Source of the DNA: Pseudomonas sp. GM50
GTDB taxonomy: Bacteria > Pseudomonadota > Gammaproteobacteria > Pseudomonadales > Pseudomonadaceae
Length of the DNA: 64,000 bases
Direction: 5' to 3'
Assembly: GCF_000282375.1 (NCBI RefSeq)
Contig: NZ_AKJK01000042.1
Location: 186,001-250,000, forward strand
In this document: in pieces, positions 44,639 to 53,648 of the stretch
Layout of the letters: every line of letters begins with the position of its first letter
Position numbering within the stretch: the first letter of the stretch is position 1
The notes under the pieces: model-generated
Databases searched by the model: none
The model's input: the letters and a program-made list of their open reading frames with translations, nothing else
What the model was told of the DNA's origin: nothing
Program-made: the position numbers and the translations under genes

Positions 44639-46599
44639 TGGATGGCTCCTGGCTGAACGGTATTACGCGGCGGCGCAGGGTCAGCCGGCAGCGTTAATGT
44701 ACGTAGGTCGATGGTCGGCGCATTGCTGCTGCCGCCCAAACGATGATCGAGAACCAGCAGCTTGGCGTTGGCCAAACCTTGGGTCAGTTGACTGAGGTAT
44801 TGCTCCAGCACGAAGGCCTGGCCGGCGTCGGAATAAGCCTTTCGCTCGGCGGCAAATTTCAGGTCGGCGGCCTGAGCGGTCGAGTTGATTTCATGAGCAC
44901 TGGCCGTGGCTTGATCGTGAACGATGCTGGCCTGCAATTGCGCCTGGTTGGTCGCCTCCGCCGCGGCACCGCGCTCGCGGGAGATCAACGCCTGAGCAGC
45001 AATCTGCGCCGCTTGCACACCGTGATAAGCATTGGCCGCCCCCGCTGGCGGGTGGATGGCCTCGACCACCGTGGCGAGAATTTCCACGCCACTGTCGAGT
45101 TTTTGCAGATCAGCCTGCACGGCGCGACCGATCTCTTCGGCCAGCCCTACCCTGTCCTCGCCGAGCAAACCATCGAGGGTTCGTGAGGCAAAATCGTGAA
45201 CCAGAATCCGGCTGGCAGTGCTGCGGATCAACGTTGGCACATCGGCGCTGTTGTACGTGGCTGCCAGCGCCGCCTGATCGCTCAGGCCGATGCGATAGAC
45301 GAAGCGCACATCCATGTTGACGATCTGAAAGCTCTGTTTGTCGGCGCGGCTGCTGGCGATGACTTGGGATTTATCGTTCACGTGGCTGGCGTCCCACAAT
45401 CGATTGGCAATCGCCGGTGCCGGGCCTTCGGCAGGTTCGGCCGCGACTGGGGCCGACGTTTCACCCACGCTGGTGGCCAACTCATGGACCACGCCGTTCT
45501 CGACGCTCAGCACGCGGCCCAGTGGCCATGGCAAACCGGCGTGCAAACCAGGGCCGAACACCTCCACCGGTTTGCCAAAACGCTCGTAGATGCCTCGCCC
45601 TTGCAGTGGTATTTCGTGAATACCGGTGAGCGACCAACCCACGATCGCCACCACCGCCAGCACCGGCAAAAACGCCCGGCGCATGTAGGTGAAGGCCCAA
45701 ATTTGTCGCAGGTCGATACCGAAGCGGTTGTGCAACTCGTGCTGCAACGCGAGCAAAGGTTGCGGCGGCCAACGCAGCATATCGGCGACAAAACTTCGAG
45801 CCAGCAAGGCCGGTTCCAGCTGTTCACGACGAGGACTGAACAGCGATAACACGGCCCGCAGCAGCAACTCGACGGCGACCAGCCCCGGCAGCAAGCCGAT
45901 CAGCACCGCCAGACGCACCGGCCAGACCGACGTTTCACTGCCGAACAACAAACACAGGGCGCTGAGCACCAGGCAAATAATCGCGACCCGCGTCAGCTGC
46001 GCCAACGGTCCTGCTTCAGGCCACTGGGCTACATTTTCCTGCGCAAGTTGCCGCTCCAGCACCAGCAAACCGAAAGCCAGCAGCAACGACAGCGCGGCGC
46101 CGACACTGGCCGACACCCCCAACGCAGCGGGCGGCAAGGCCAGATTCCAGACTTGCTCGATGCTGTACAACGTCAACAACGCCCAGCCACCCAGCCATAG
46201 CGTCGGTTTACCGATCTGCCCCAGCAAGCGCAACCAACGCTGACTGATCCGGTCCAGCAACCGCTCATACCAGCCTTCGGCGGCAACAACTTCCTCAGCG
46301 ACAACCACCGGCACCAACACCGCCGGATTCATCGCCCGTGCGCGCCACCGCGCTACCCACCAGGCCGATTGCAGGCCAGCGACCAGCACCAGCAAACCAG
46401 CGCTCTGATTGACCAGCAACGCTGGCCAGAGCGACTGCGGTGCAAACAGCCCGACAAAAAACGCCAGCACCAGCCCAATCGCCGCCAAGGCCCCCAAACC
46501 GATCGCGAATTGCCGCAATCGACGTCCTTGAACGACCGCCTGCTGAAAGCGCGGCAGCCCTGCTATCTGTGCTCCATCGCCATCGAGATCGACTTGCAT
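44635..46599 (-). CDS. Large SPFH/band-7 membrane protein (HflK-like), first gene of the HmtA operon
   Basis: Protein of 654 residues. About six hydrophobic helices occupy residues 30-265, including a W/L-rich pair (LWLGGWALLTLYSI). Another helix (about 308-325) is followed by the band-7 domain (about 330-560: GRGIYERFGKPVEVFGPGLH, RFVYRIGLSDQAALAATY) and a coiled coil (about 565-625, ANAYHGVQAAQIAAQALI). I chose ATG 46599; GTG 46620 is in frame but sits directly at the Zur-like palindrome. It overlaps the next gene by ATGA. The extra N-terminal membrane region sets it apart from ordinary HflK. Confidence 0.83.
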   Translation of the reverse strand: MQVDLDGDGAQIAGLPRFQQAVVQGRRLRQFAIGLGALAAIGLVLAFFVGLFAPQSLWPALLVNQSAGLLVLVAGLQSAWWVARWRARAMNPAVLVPVVVAEEVVAAEGWYERLLDRISQRWLRLLGQIGKPTLWLGGWALLTLYSIEQVWNLALPPAALGVSASVGAALSLLLAFGLLVLERQLAQENVAQWPEAGPLAQLTRVAIICLVLSALCLLFGSETSVWPVRLAVLIGLLPGLVAVELLLRAVLSLFSPRREQLEPALLARSFVADMLRWPPQPLLALQHELHNRFGIDLRQIWAFTYMRRAFLPVLAVVAIVGWSLTGIHEIPLQGRGIYERFGKPVEVFGPGLHAGLPWPLGRVLSVENGVVHELATSVGETSAPVAAEPAEGPAPAIANRLWDASHVNDKSQVIASSRADKQSFQIVNMDVRFVYRIGLSDQAALAATYNSADVPTLIRSTASRILVHDFASRTLDGLLGEDRVGLAEEIGRAVQADLQKLDSGVEILATVVEAIHPPAGAANAYHGVQAAQIAAQALISRERGAAAEATNQAQLQASIVHDQATASAHEINSTAQAADLKFAAERKAYSDAGQAFVLEQYLSQLTQGLANAKLLVLDHRLGGSSNAPTIDLRTLTLPADPAPPRNTVQPGAIH

Positions 46600-46629
46600 A
46601 CCACCCCAGTCACTGCTCACTTCACCATT

Positions 46630-46644
46630 CGTTACGATATAACG
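46630..46644. promoter_or_regulatory. Zur-like palindrome before the SPFH-HmtA operon
   Basis: CGTTACGATATAACG fits the Zur-box shape (GTTA-n5-TAAC core) with two changes from the sites at 29127 and 30845. The wider symmetry TTCGTTA (46628-46634) and TAACGAA (46640-46646) is exact. An overlapping inverted repeat ACGAAAAT (46642-46649) / ATTTTCGT (46656-46663) follows. The site lies 31 bp upstream of the chosen start at 46599. Confidence 0.65.
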
Positions 46645-46806
46645 AAAATCGTGAAATTTTCGTTCTGAATCGTTCTATCTAAAAGCGCTAAACCTGTCGC
46701 TAGGCTGAAGCCTTGACCGAAATGCTCCGAAACGCACATATTACGTTCGTAATTTTTGTTGAAGACTACTTTTATCGATCCCGTCCTTTCAATCCAGGAG
46801 TCCCAC

Positions 46807-48207
46807 ATGAGCACCTATGACGTCGTGATTCTGGGCGCAGGCCCCGGCGGTTATAACGCAGCGATCCGCGCTGGTCAGTTGGGTTTGAAAGCGGCGTGCG
46901 TTGAAGGCCGCGCAACCCTCGGTGGAACCTGCTTGAACGTCGGCTGCATGCCGTCCAAGGCGCTGCTGCATGCCTCCGAACTCTACGACGCAGCCATGGG
47001 GACGGAATTCGCCAACCTGGGGATTGAGGTCAAACCTGTGCTCAATCTGGCTCAGATGATGAAACAGAAGAATGAAAGCGTTACCGGGCTGACCAAAGGC
47101 ATCGAGTTTCTGTTTCGCAAAAACAAGGTCGACTGGATCAAGGGCTGGGGCCACATCGACGGGCCGGGCAGCGTCACGGTGACCGACAGCCAGGGTGGCA
47201 AGACCCAGCTGACTGCCAAGGACATCGTCATCGCCACCGGTTCCGAACCCACTCCCCTACCGGGTGTAGACATCGACAACAAACGCATTCTCGACTCCAC
47301 CGGCGCACTGTCGCTGGCCGAAGTGCCAAAGCACTTGGTGGTGATCGGCGCCGGGGTGATCGGTCTGGAGTTGGGCTCGGTATGGCGGCGCCTGGGCGCC
47401 CAGGTGACGGTGGTCGAATTTCTCGACCGGATCTGCCCCGGCGTGGATGGCGAGGCAGGCAAAACCCTTCAGCGTTCATTGAGCAAGCAAGGCATCAAAT
47501 TCAAGTTGAGTTCGAAAGTTACCCACGCCGCCACCTCGGCGAACGGTGTTCAGCTCAGCGTCGAACCGGCTGCAGGTGGTACCGCCGAGTTGCTTGAAGC
47601 CGACTACGTGCTGGTGGCTATTGGTCGTCGTCCATACACCCAAGGCCTGGGGCTGGAGAATGTCGGCCTCGCCACCGATAAACGCGGCATGCTCGCCAAC
47701 AAGGGCCACCGCACCGAAGCTACGGGCATCTGGGTGATCGGTGACGTCACCTCAGGGCCGATGCTCGCCCACAAGGCCGAAGACGAAGCCATGGCCTGCA
47801 TCGAGCAGATCGTCGGCAAGGCCGGCGAGGTCAATTACGACCTGATCCCCAACGTGATCTACACCAAACCGGAGCTGGCCAGCGTCGGCAAGACCGAAGA
47901 GCAGCTAAAAGCCGAAGGTCGCGCCTATAAGGTCGGAAAATTCCCCTTCACCGCCAACAGCCGGGCGAAGATCAACCACGAAACCGAAGGGTTCGCCAAA
48001 GTACTGGCCGATGAGCGCACCGACGAAGTCCTCGGCGTGCACCTTGTGGGCCCGAGCGTCAGTGAAATGATTGGCGAATATTGCGTGGCCATGGAGTTCA
48101 GCGCCTCGGCCGAAGACATCGCCCTGACTTGTCACCCACACCCGACCCGCTCCGAGGCATTGCGTCAGGCGGCAATGGATGTGGAGGGGATGGCGACGCA
48201 GATGTAA
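46807..48207 (+). CDS. lpdA: Dihydrolipoyl dehydrogenase
   Basis: Protein of 466 residues. It contains the FAD-binding motif DVVILGAGPGGYNAAIRAGQ, the redox disulfide GGTCLNVGCMPSKALLHASE, the NAD-binding GAGVIGLELGSVW, and the C-terminal catalytic HPHPTRSEALRQAA with the His-Glu pair. It reoxidises dihydrolipoamide with NAD in 2-oxoacid dehydrogenase or glycine-cleavage complexes. No E1 or E2 gene is adjacent, so it is a free-standing paralogue like Lpd3. ATG 46807 has AGGAG at a good distance. Confidence 0.93.
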   Translation: MSTYDVVILGAGPGGYNAAIRAGQLGLKAACVEGRATLGGTCLNVGCMPSKALLHASELYDAAMGTEFANLGIEVKPVLNLAQMMKQKNESVTGLTKGIEFLFRKNKVDWIKGWGHIDGPGSVTVTDSQGGKTQLTAKDIVIATGSEPTPLPGVDIDNKRILDSTGALSLAEVPKHLVVIGAGVIGLELGSVWRRLGAQVTVVEFLDRICPGVDGEAGKTLQRSLSKQGIKFKLSSKVTHAATSANGVQLSVEPAAGGTAELLEADYVLVAIGRRPYTQGLGLENVGLATDKRGMLANKGHRTEATGIWVIGDVTSGPMLAHKAEDEAMACIEQIVGKAGEVNYDLIPNVIYTKPELASVGKTEEQLKAEGRAYKVGKFPFTANSRAKINHETEGFAKVLADERTDEVLGVHLVGPSVSEMIGEYCVAMEFSASAEDIALTCHPHPTRSEALRQAAMDVEGMATQM

Positions 48208-48240
48208 GCCTGGAGGTTGATGGAGACTGAACTACCGCTA

Positions 48241-48313
48241 TCGCGAGCAGGCTCGCTCCCACATTTGATCTGTGGCGTTCACAAAACCAATGTGGGAGCG
48301 AGCCTGCTCGCGA
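48241..48313. repeat. Inverted REP-type pair
   Basis: TCGCGAGCAGGCTCGCTCCC... at 48241-48263 faces TGTGGGAGCGAGCCTGCTCG... at 48291-48313. It lies between two convergent genes. Confidence 0.85.
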
Positions 48314-48328
48314 TGCAGTCGACACGAT

Positions 48329-48802
48329 CTAAAGCGGCAAATGCCCCAGCGGCAACGCCCCCGGGGTCTTCACCGTGTGAATCGCAAAGTTGCTGCGAAT
48401 GTCGCTCACACCCGGCAGTTTCAGCAGTCGCCCGGTGAGAAAACGGTCATAGGCGCGTAAATCCGGCACCACCACTTGCAGCAGAAAATCCGATTCCCCT
48501 GACACCAGAAACGCCGAAATCACCTCAGGTAGTGCCGTCACGGCCAGGCGAAAGGCTTCGGCCTGTTCATCGTTGTGTCGTTCAACTTTGACTCCGACAA
48601 ACACCGTCAGCCCAAGACCCACTTCATCTCGATCCAGATTGGCCTGATAGCCGCGAATCACTCCCGCCTCTTCCAGCATCCGTACTCGACGCAAACACGG
48701 CGAGGCGGACAAACCGATTTCATCAGCCAATTGCACGTTGCTCAGGCGACCGTCCCGTTGCAGCGCGGCGAGAATCTTGCGGTCATAGGCGTCCAGTTTC
48801 AT
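48329..48802 (-). CDS. Lrp/AsnC-family transcriptional regulator
   Basis: Protein of 157 residues with an N-terminal helix-turn-helix (LDAYDRKILAALQRDGRLSN, LADEIGLSASPCLRRVRML) and a C-terminal RAM ligand-binding domain (VISAFLVSGESDFLLQVVV). These proteins sense amino acids and often regulate the gene beside them. It is divergent from a LysE-type exporter over 145 bp, the usual arrangement for regulator and exporter of an amino acid. The ligand is unknown. Confidence 0.92.
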   Translation of the reverse strand: MKLDAYDRKILAALQRDGRLSNVQLADEIGLSASPCLRRVRMLEEAGVIRGYQANLDRDEVGLGLTVFVGVKVERHNDEQAEAFRLAVTALPEVISAFLVSGESDFLLQVVVPDLRAYDRFLTGRLLKLPGVSDIRSNFAIHTVKTPGALPLGHLPL

Positions 48803-48947
48803 GGTTTGGCAGATCCCGATGGTTCGATCATCACAAAAGGGCAGATTATGCCAAATATGGAAGCTTTAGAAGCTGACTACGCAACCACCTGCCCTGCTCT
48901 TCAGCCATAGACTGACCTCACCAAATCGACAACGAATGGGGTGCAAC

Positions 48948-49577
48948 ATGGCGGGAATCTGGCTGTTTTTCATGGCTCTGGCGGTGGTGTACTTGTTGCC
49001 CGGCCCGGACATGATTCTGCTGTTGCAGACCGGCGCGCGTCAGGGCAAAGGCGCGGCGCTGGCCACGGCGTTGGGGCTGGGCATAGCGCGTGGTTGTCAT
49101 GTGGCCTTGGCGGCGTTGGGTTTGGCGGCGCTGTTCAAGACGGCACCCTGGACCTTCGATGTGGTGCGCCTGATCGGGGCCGCGTACCTGCTGTGGATCG
49201 GCATTCAGTGCCTGCGCACCACGATGCTGCCGAGCTTGAACGGTACAGACGCAACGACCGCAAAACCGCATTGGCGCGAGGCGATCCAACGCGGTTTGCT
49301 GACCAACCTGCTCAACCCCAAGGCGCTGCTGTTCTGCTCGGTACTGTTGCCGCAGTTCATTGAGCCGCACGCCGGGCCAGTGCTCGCGCAATTTGCGACG
49401 CTGGGCGTGATGCTGGTCGGTGTGGGGCTGTTGTTCGACAGCGCCTACGCGCTGGCCGGCGCCGCACTGGGCCGCTGGCTGCAACGCAGTCCATCGGCCC
49501 AACGGGTACAGCAGTGGTTGTTCGGCAGCCTGCTGATCGGCTTTGCGGTACGGCTGACTTTTGTGCAACAAGCGTGA
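48948..49577 (+). CDS. LysE/RhtB-family amino-acid exporter
   Basis: Protein of 209 residues with about six membrane helices of the LysE fold. Typical motifs are LLPGPDMILLLQTGARQGKG near the start, GAAYLLWIGIQCLR, and LLTNLLNPKALLFCSVLLPQ. It exports amino acids or derivatives across the inner membrane. I chose ATG 48948; ATG 48936 is in frame. The divergent Lrp-type regulator is the likely control. It ends directly before the convergent stop at 49578. Confidence 0.9.
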   Translation: MAGIWLFFMALAVVYLLPGPDMILLLQTGARQGKGAALATALGLGIARGCHVALAALGLAALFKTAPWTFDVVRLIGAAYLLWIGIQCLRTTMLPSLNGTDATTAKPHWREAIQRGLLTNLLNPKALLFCSVLLPQFIEPHAGPVLAQFATLGVMLVGVGLLFDSAYALAGAALGRWLQRSPSAQRVQQWLFGSLLIGFAVRLTFVQQA

Positions 49578-51713
49578 TTACTGTCGCGCCTTGCGCTGGC
49601 GTCGATTGATCAGCACCAGAGCTACCGCTGTAAACACCACCACACCGCCCATTTGCAGCCATTCTTTATAAGGTCGCAATGCCGAGCGGACCGGACTCAA
49701 TGCCTGGCTTACGTAACGTTTGTCCGCATTCTGGAAGTCTGGATAAGGACAATGGTGGCCGAAGTTCACCGCCCAATCCACGTACGGGCCTTCTTTCACA
49801 TAGCGTTGATAGAAGGTGCTCTCTTCTTCAAGGCTGGTGTTCCACCCCGCCGCCGCACACAACACCGCCGCAAAAGCCTGGCTGGTATGAGGCAGATTAT
49901 CGGCAGCACCACTGGCCAAAGCCGTTGCGACATAACGATAGTGATAGCGCTGATCTGGTTGAGCGGCGCTGGCTTGCTGACGCAGGACCTCATCTTCAGC
50001 CACTAACGGGCCGACCTTTAGCTCACGGCTCTCAAGGCTGAAATTACCACCAAATGTGGCGTAATCCGGTGCCATTTCGTAGCCGAGAATCTCCATCCCC
50101 CACTGACGCGCCGTCGAAGCGGCGTTAAACAACGCAGCGGCACGTTTAGTCGGCCACCAGGCAGCGTCCGCTTCCTCACGATACAGCCCATACGCCTTGG
50201 CCTTGTTCTGCAGATCGACGTTGTCGAAGTAAGCCGGCGCTTCGTCATAACGCCCTTCACGCAACAGGCGCCGCCCGAGCAAATTGCGCAGGTTCGCGGC
50301 TACCGGCAACGGCACATAATTGTCGCGATCCTGCTGGCTGAGCGGCGGCGGTGCGGGCACTTGAGCGTCGACGTACTGCTTGAGTTCATCGAGGGTCAGC
50401 ACCCGCTCGGCAACGGTGGCCGCGTCGTACCAGTAAATGTTCTGGCTGCGATAGAGCTGATCAAAGGCTTGCAGATAATCCCCGCGCTGCAGGGCCAGAA
50501 TCGCGCTTTCGCCGTCGACCCGGCACTTGGGCTGCACCGTTTCGTAATCCCAGTCCGGGGTCCGTCGTTCACCCCAGGATTCATTTTGCGGAAAGGCCTG
50601 GGCTGCTTTGGCGTAGGCTGCCGCGGCGGCGTTTTTGTCGCCATCACGCAACGCCAGTTTCGCCCGCAGCCACCACGCTAGGCCGCCATCACCGGCGTGC
50701 TCGAGGAAGGCTTTGGCGCTGGCGTAATCGCCCTGTTGATAATTCATTGCCGCCAGACGATCCGCGTTATCCAGGCTACCGCGAGTACTGTTTTGCAACA
50801 GCTTGATCAGTTTCTGTTCGCTTGGCGGCTGATCACCGAATGACCAGCCCAGTCGACTGATCAAGGACGCCGTCACCAGTTGCTGCACCGCTCTGCCCTT
50901 GAGTAACCCGGTCAGTTGATCGTCGGGCATTGTCATCAGATCGGCCATCAACAGTTTCAGCGAGGTGTAGCCCACCGCCGAACCGTGGAGGTTCTGCGTG
51001 GCGTAGAGTTCGATGGCGTTGTCCCAGTCGCCAGCGGTGCGGGCCACTCGCGCTTCTTCGCCGAGGCTGGCAACACCCAGCTCCAACGGGTCGCTGAAAC
51101 CATCGATGCTCAATTGACGAGTCTGCTCGAACGCTTTGCGCGACTGAGCCAACAGGTCCGGGCCGGCATCCGCCTCTGAACTCATGGCAAACAGTGCCCG
51201 CCCCAACGAGTAAGCCGCCCAGGTACTGCGCAACGCGCGTTGATCCGCCGGCAGTGCCAGCACTTTCTGAAAATACTCGGTGGCCAAACCATGGTCACCG
51301 GCGTTGAACGCCACAGCGCCCGCCAGATAGAACATGTGCTCGGCCGGCAGGCTCGCGCCTTGCTCTTCAACCTGACGGGCATCGGTCAGGCCGCGCAGCT
51401 GTTGCACCAGCGCTTGCTGCTCAGGCGTCAGACCGGCCTGTTCGGCGGTGTTCCGCTGACCCGCGTAATCAGGCGCATCGCCGTAACCGTCCCCCGGAAT
51501 GTTGGTGGCTGCGGTGACATTTTTCAGTCCCGCGATGGCATGCCCGAGGCGGTTGATCTCAACGTTGAAGTTGCCTTCAGGCAGTTCCGCCAGCGACTGG
51601 CCACGGTTGTCCAGCAGGCGCATGGGGAAATCCGGCCCGCAGGCCAGCGCCGAGCCCAGCGGCAGGCTGAGGCTCAGGCAAAGCACATGGCGGGGCCAGT
51701 TACGGGTGAACAT
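49578..51713 (-). CDS. Large secreted repeat protein of unknown function
   Basis: Protein of 711 residues. A signal peptide ends near LPLGSALACGPDFP; the cysteine could be a weak lipidation site. Most of the rest reads as helical TPR-like repeats (for example EYFQKVLALPADQRALRSTW, AYSLGRALF, AMNYQQGDYASAKAFLEHAG). One membrane helix lies at the C-terminus (GGVVVFTAVALVLINRR). It would sit in the periplasm, anchored at the end. AAGGAGG precedes ATG 51713. It overlaps the upstream DUF3142 gene by 14 bp, so they are translationally linked. I do not recognise a named family. Confidence 0.8.
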   Translation of the reverse strand: MFTRNWPRHVLCLSLSLPLGSALACGPDFPMRLLDNRGQSLAELPEGNFNVEINRLGHAIAGLKNVTAATNIPGDGYGDAPDYAGQRNTAEQAGLTPEQQALVQQLRGLTDARQVEEQGASLPAEHMFYLAGAVAFNAGDHGLATEYFQKVLALPADQRALRSTWAAYSLGRALFAMSSEADAGPDLLAQSRKAFEQTRQLSIDGFSDPLELGVASLGEEARVARTAGDWDNAIELYATQNLHGSAVGYTSLKLLMADLMTMPDDQLTGLLKGRAVQQLVTASLISRLGWSFGDQPPSEQKLIKLLQNSTRGSLDNADRLAAMNYQQGDYASAKAFLEHAGDGGLAWWLRAKLALRDGDKNAAAAAYAKAAQAFPQNESWGERRTPDWDYETVQPKCRVDGESAILALQRGDYLQAFDQLYRSQNIYWYDAATVAERVLTLDELKQYVDAQVPAPPPLSQQDRDNYVPLPVAANLRNLLGRRLLREGRYDEAPAYFDNVDLQNKAKAYGLYREEADAAWWPTKRAAALFNAASTARQWGMEILGYEMAPDYATFGGNFSLESRELKVGPLVAEDEVLRQQASAAQPDQRYHYRYVATALASGAADNLPHTSQAFAAVLCAAAGWNTSLEEESTFYQRYVKEGPYVDWAVNFGHHCPYPDFQNADKRYVSQALSPVRSALRPYKEWLQMGGVVVFTAVALVLINRRQRKARQ

Positions 51714-52893
51714 TCGAACCTCCTTGATCAATAGTTGCGCAGCGTGCCCAACCGATGGCGCGCTGCCCGCCGGCCGGGATTCGACCCTCGCGCAGGCGGG
51801 TGAAGGTAAGCAGATCCGGGCGCTGTTGCAACGCATAACCGGCCAATGCATCGGCGCCATCGCAGCCCTGCACCGCCAGTGTCAGGCGTTCGGGCCAGGC
51901 GCTGTCGAGATTGCCTTGGTTGCTGACGCTGATGTCGTAGAGGCCGTCCTGCGTCGAGAGCTTCAGCCCCACGCGGCTGTCGAGCCTATCGCCCCGCGCC
52001 ACCGCGATTAGCGTCGTCAGGCTCCAGGCCCTGCGATCATTGGCCAGCGGCAGGCGAAACCAGATCAGCCCGACCAGATGAGCCGGTGGATCGGCGCGCA
52101 ACTCGGCGCCGAGTTTGCTCAGTTGCAGCGGATCCGCCAGTAACTCCCGGCGTTTGCCGCCCCGCCCGATGGGCACTTCACTTTCCACGACCGGCGCGCC
52201 ACTGGCCCCTGGCAACAACGCCACGCCATAAGCCGGCAGCGCCAGATAAAATGGTTTCGAGGTGATACGGCTCCAGGCCTTGGCCCATTGCCGGGCCTGA
52301 TCCGGGTCAAACAACCCACGCCGTGGATCGCTCACCGCGTGCACCTGCAATACGCTGCTGTCGACCGTCGCCAGCAACGCCGGCAATTCGGGGCTGTCGA
52401 GCCAGGCCGGCAACGCGGTGATGCTCAGTGGCAAGGAGGCCGGCAGAACCGCGCGTAAATGCGTGAGGAATTCGCGGTAGGCCGGTAGCCGGGCGTTGCC
52501 CGCATCGTGGTCGATTTCCACGCCGGAGAGGATCAGCCCCAGCCCTTGCCAATCGCTGAGCACCTGCTGGATTTGCGCCGTGACCTCGTCCTGATCCAGC
52601 CCCTTGAGCTGGCCATCCAGACGAATCACTGCAATCAGCGGCCGGCCATCACGTTTGAGCAGCGCCGGATCGATTCGCGCCCGGCTCCAGCCGGCCTGCG
52701 GAAACGCCTGCAAGGCCAGTACGCGCAAGGTCGAGAAATCGGCGCGGCTGTCGCGCAGCGCGGCGTCATGGGCCGGCGTCCATTGCCGTTGCCAGACATA
52801 GAGTTGCTGATCGAGCGGCGGCGCGTTTTGTTGCTCGCAACCGTTGAGCAACACCGCTGCCAGCAAAACGATCAAGCGTGTGAAAAAAACCAT
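51700..52893 (-). CDS. DUF3142 lipoprotein
   Basis: Protein of 397 residues. A lipoprotein signal is clear (LLAAVLLNGCEQQ, lipobox LNGC). The body resembles a TIM-barrel DUF3142 domain: LYVWQRQWTPAH, SGVEIDHDAGNARLPAYREF and KPFYLALPAYGVALLP, reminiscent of glycoside-hydrolase-like folds, though no catalytic pair is certain. It is the first gene of a two-gene unit with the large repeat protein, probably acting together in the envelope. A hairpin 26 bp upstream may be an attenuator or the terminator of the previous gene. Confidence 0.85.
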   Translation of the reverse strand: MVFFTRLIVLLAAVLLNGCEQQNAPPLDQQLYVWQRQWTPAHDAALRDSRADFSTLRVLALQAFPQAGWSRARIDPALLKRDGRPLIAVIRLDGQLKGLDQDEVTAQIQQVLSDWQGLGLILSGVEIDHDAGNARLPAYREFLTHLRAVLPASLPLSITALPAWLDSPELPALLATVDSSVLQVHAVSDPRRGLFDPDQARQWAKAWSRITSKPFYLALPAYGVALLPGASGAPVVESEVPIGRGGKRRELLADPLQLSKLGAELRADPPAHLVGLIWFRLPLANDRRAWSLTTLIAVARGDRLDSRVGLKLSTQDGLYDISVSNQGNLDSAWPERLTLAVQGCDGADALAGYALQQRPDLLTFTRLREGRIPAGGQRAIGWARCATIDQGGSNVHP

Positions 52894-52918
52894 GAAAAAC
52901 CTTATCCCTGAAATACAA

Positions 52919-52940
52919 AAAGGGCCGCTCAAGGCCCTTT
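52919..52940 (-). terminator. Hairpin with T-run before the DUF3142 gene
   Basis: The stem AAAGGGCC / GGCCCTTT with a 6-nt loop is followed on the minus strand by TTTGTATTT. It looks like a Rho-independent terminator, but it lies only 26 bp before the DUF3142 start. It therefore either ends transcripts from the DUF6124 gene, with the DUF3142 promoter further up or overlapping, or acts as an attenuator. Confidence 0.65.
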
Positions 52941-53042
52941 GTCGCTCTGCTCGTTACCCTACTCAGCCATTGGCTTGCGGGCAATGATCACCTGAATTTT
53001 CGGTACCAGCCGCTACTGGAAGAGAAATCCCTGTCCTACTCC

Positions 53043-53152
53043 GTGGCGAGGGGGCTTGCCCCCGTTGGGCTGCGAAGCGGCCCCAAAATCTCTGATGTAC
53101 CAAAGATCTTGTGAGTGCTACGCACTCAAACGGGGGCAAGCCCCCTCGCCAC
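53043..53152. repeat. Inverted REP-type pair (GTGGCGAGGGGGCTTGCCCC variant)
   Basis: Arms at 53043-53065 and 53130-53152 are reverse complements of the same variant as at 13057. The spacer is 64 bp and contains a smaller inverted repeat GAGTG-CTACG-CACTC. It lies downstream of the DUF6124 gene. Confidence 0.85.
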
Positions 53153-53172
53153 AGTTCGCTCCTACAGGGGGA

Positions 53173-53550
53173 TTAGCTGTGTGGCGCAGGTTTTGGTATG
53201 GCAACGTTATCCAGCATCCGGTTCACCGCCAGTTCAGCCAGCATGACGATCTGTTGAATCGCCATCGCCATGTGCCGGTGCGGCCCTTCCAGATACCCCG
53301 CAAAATCACTCGCCATCACATTGGCCTGGGCCAACGATTCACAGGTGTGGGCCAACAGGTCTTCGTCTTTGATATCCGGTGCAACCATGTACATCGTGCT
53401 CGGTTTGCGGGCCACGGGGGATTTAAGGGCAGAGGGGTTGAGGTAGTGATCGAGCGCGCGGTTAGCGGCTTCGTTTAGTTTTTTGGAATCGAGGGATTCG
53501 TAGGGGGAAACGTCGTCGGTTTCCGGGGGATTCGGTGTTGCTTTGAACAT
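53173..53550 (-). CDS. DUF6124 protein
   Basis: Protein of 125 residues. The N-terminus is polar (MFKATPNPPETDDVSPYESL), followed by DSKKLNEAANRALDHYLNP and a helical C-terminal half (DEDLLAHTCESLAQANVMAS). I recognise DUF6124, a family common in Pseudomonas and of unknown function. ATG 53550 has TGGAG 8 nt upstream. That site lies inside a predicted hairpin, so translation may be controlled by its leader. The frame is open to 53757 but the upstream part looks like structured RNA rather than protein. Confidence 0.8.
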   Translation of the reverse strand: MFKATPNPPETDDVSPYESLDSKKLNEAANRALDHYLNPSALKSPVARKPSTMYMVAPDIKDEDLLAHTCESLAQANVMASDFAGYLEGPHRHMAMAIQQIVMLAELAVNRMLDNVAIPKPAPHS

Positions 53551-53555
53551 GGTGA

Positions 53556-53648
53556 AACTCCATTCGAGGACTGGAGTTCGCCAACACTGCGACCAAGCAG
53601 AAGGGTGGCGAACCGTACGCGGGTTGGTCGACCAGGGAATGGAACCCG
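53556..53648 (-). promoter_or_regulatory. Structured leader of the DUF6124 gene that hides its ribosome-binding site
   Basis: Reading the minus strand, three consecutive stems precede the start. The first is CGGGTT (53648-53643) with AACCCG (53625-53620), enclosing the palindrome GGTCGACC. The second is an 8-bp stem, GTTCGCCA (53613-53606) with TGGCGAAC (53583-53576), enclosing CTGC/GCAG. The third is AACTCCA (53578-53572) with TGGAGTT (53562-53556), and the second arm is the Shine-Dalgarno. Stems two and three share the bases AAC, so they compete. This pattern fits a cis-acting regulatory RNA. The rest of 53551-53935 holds no gene I can support. Confidence 0.6.
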
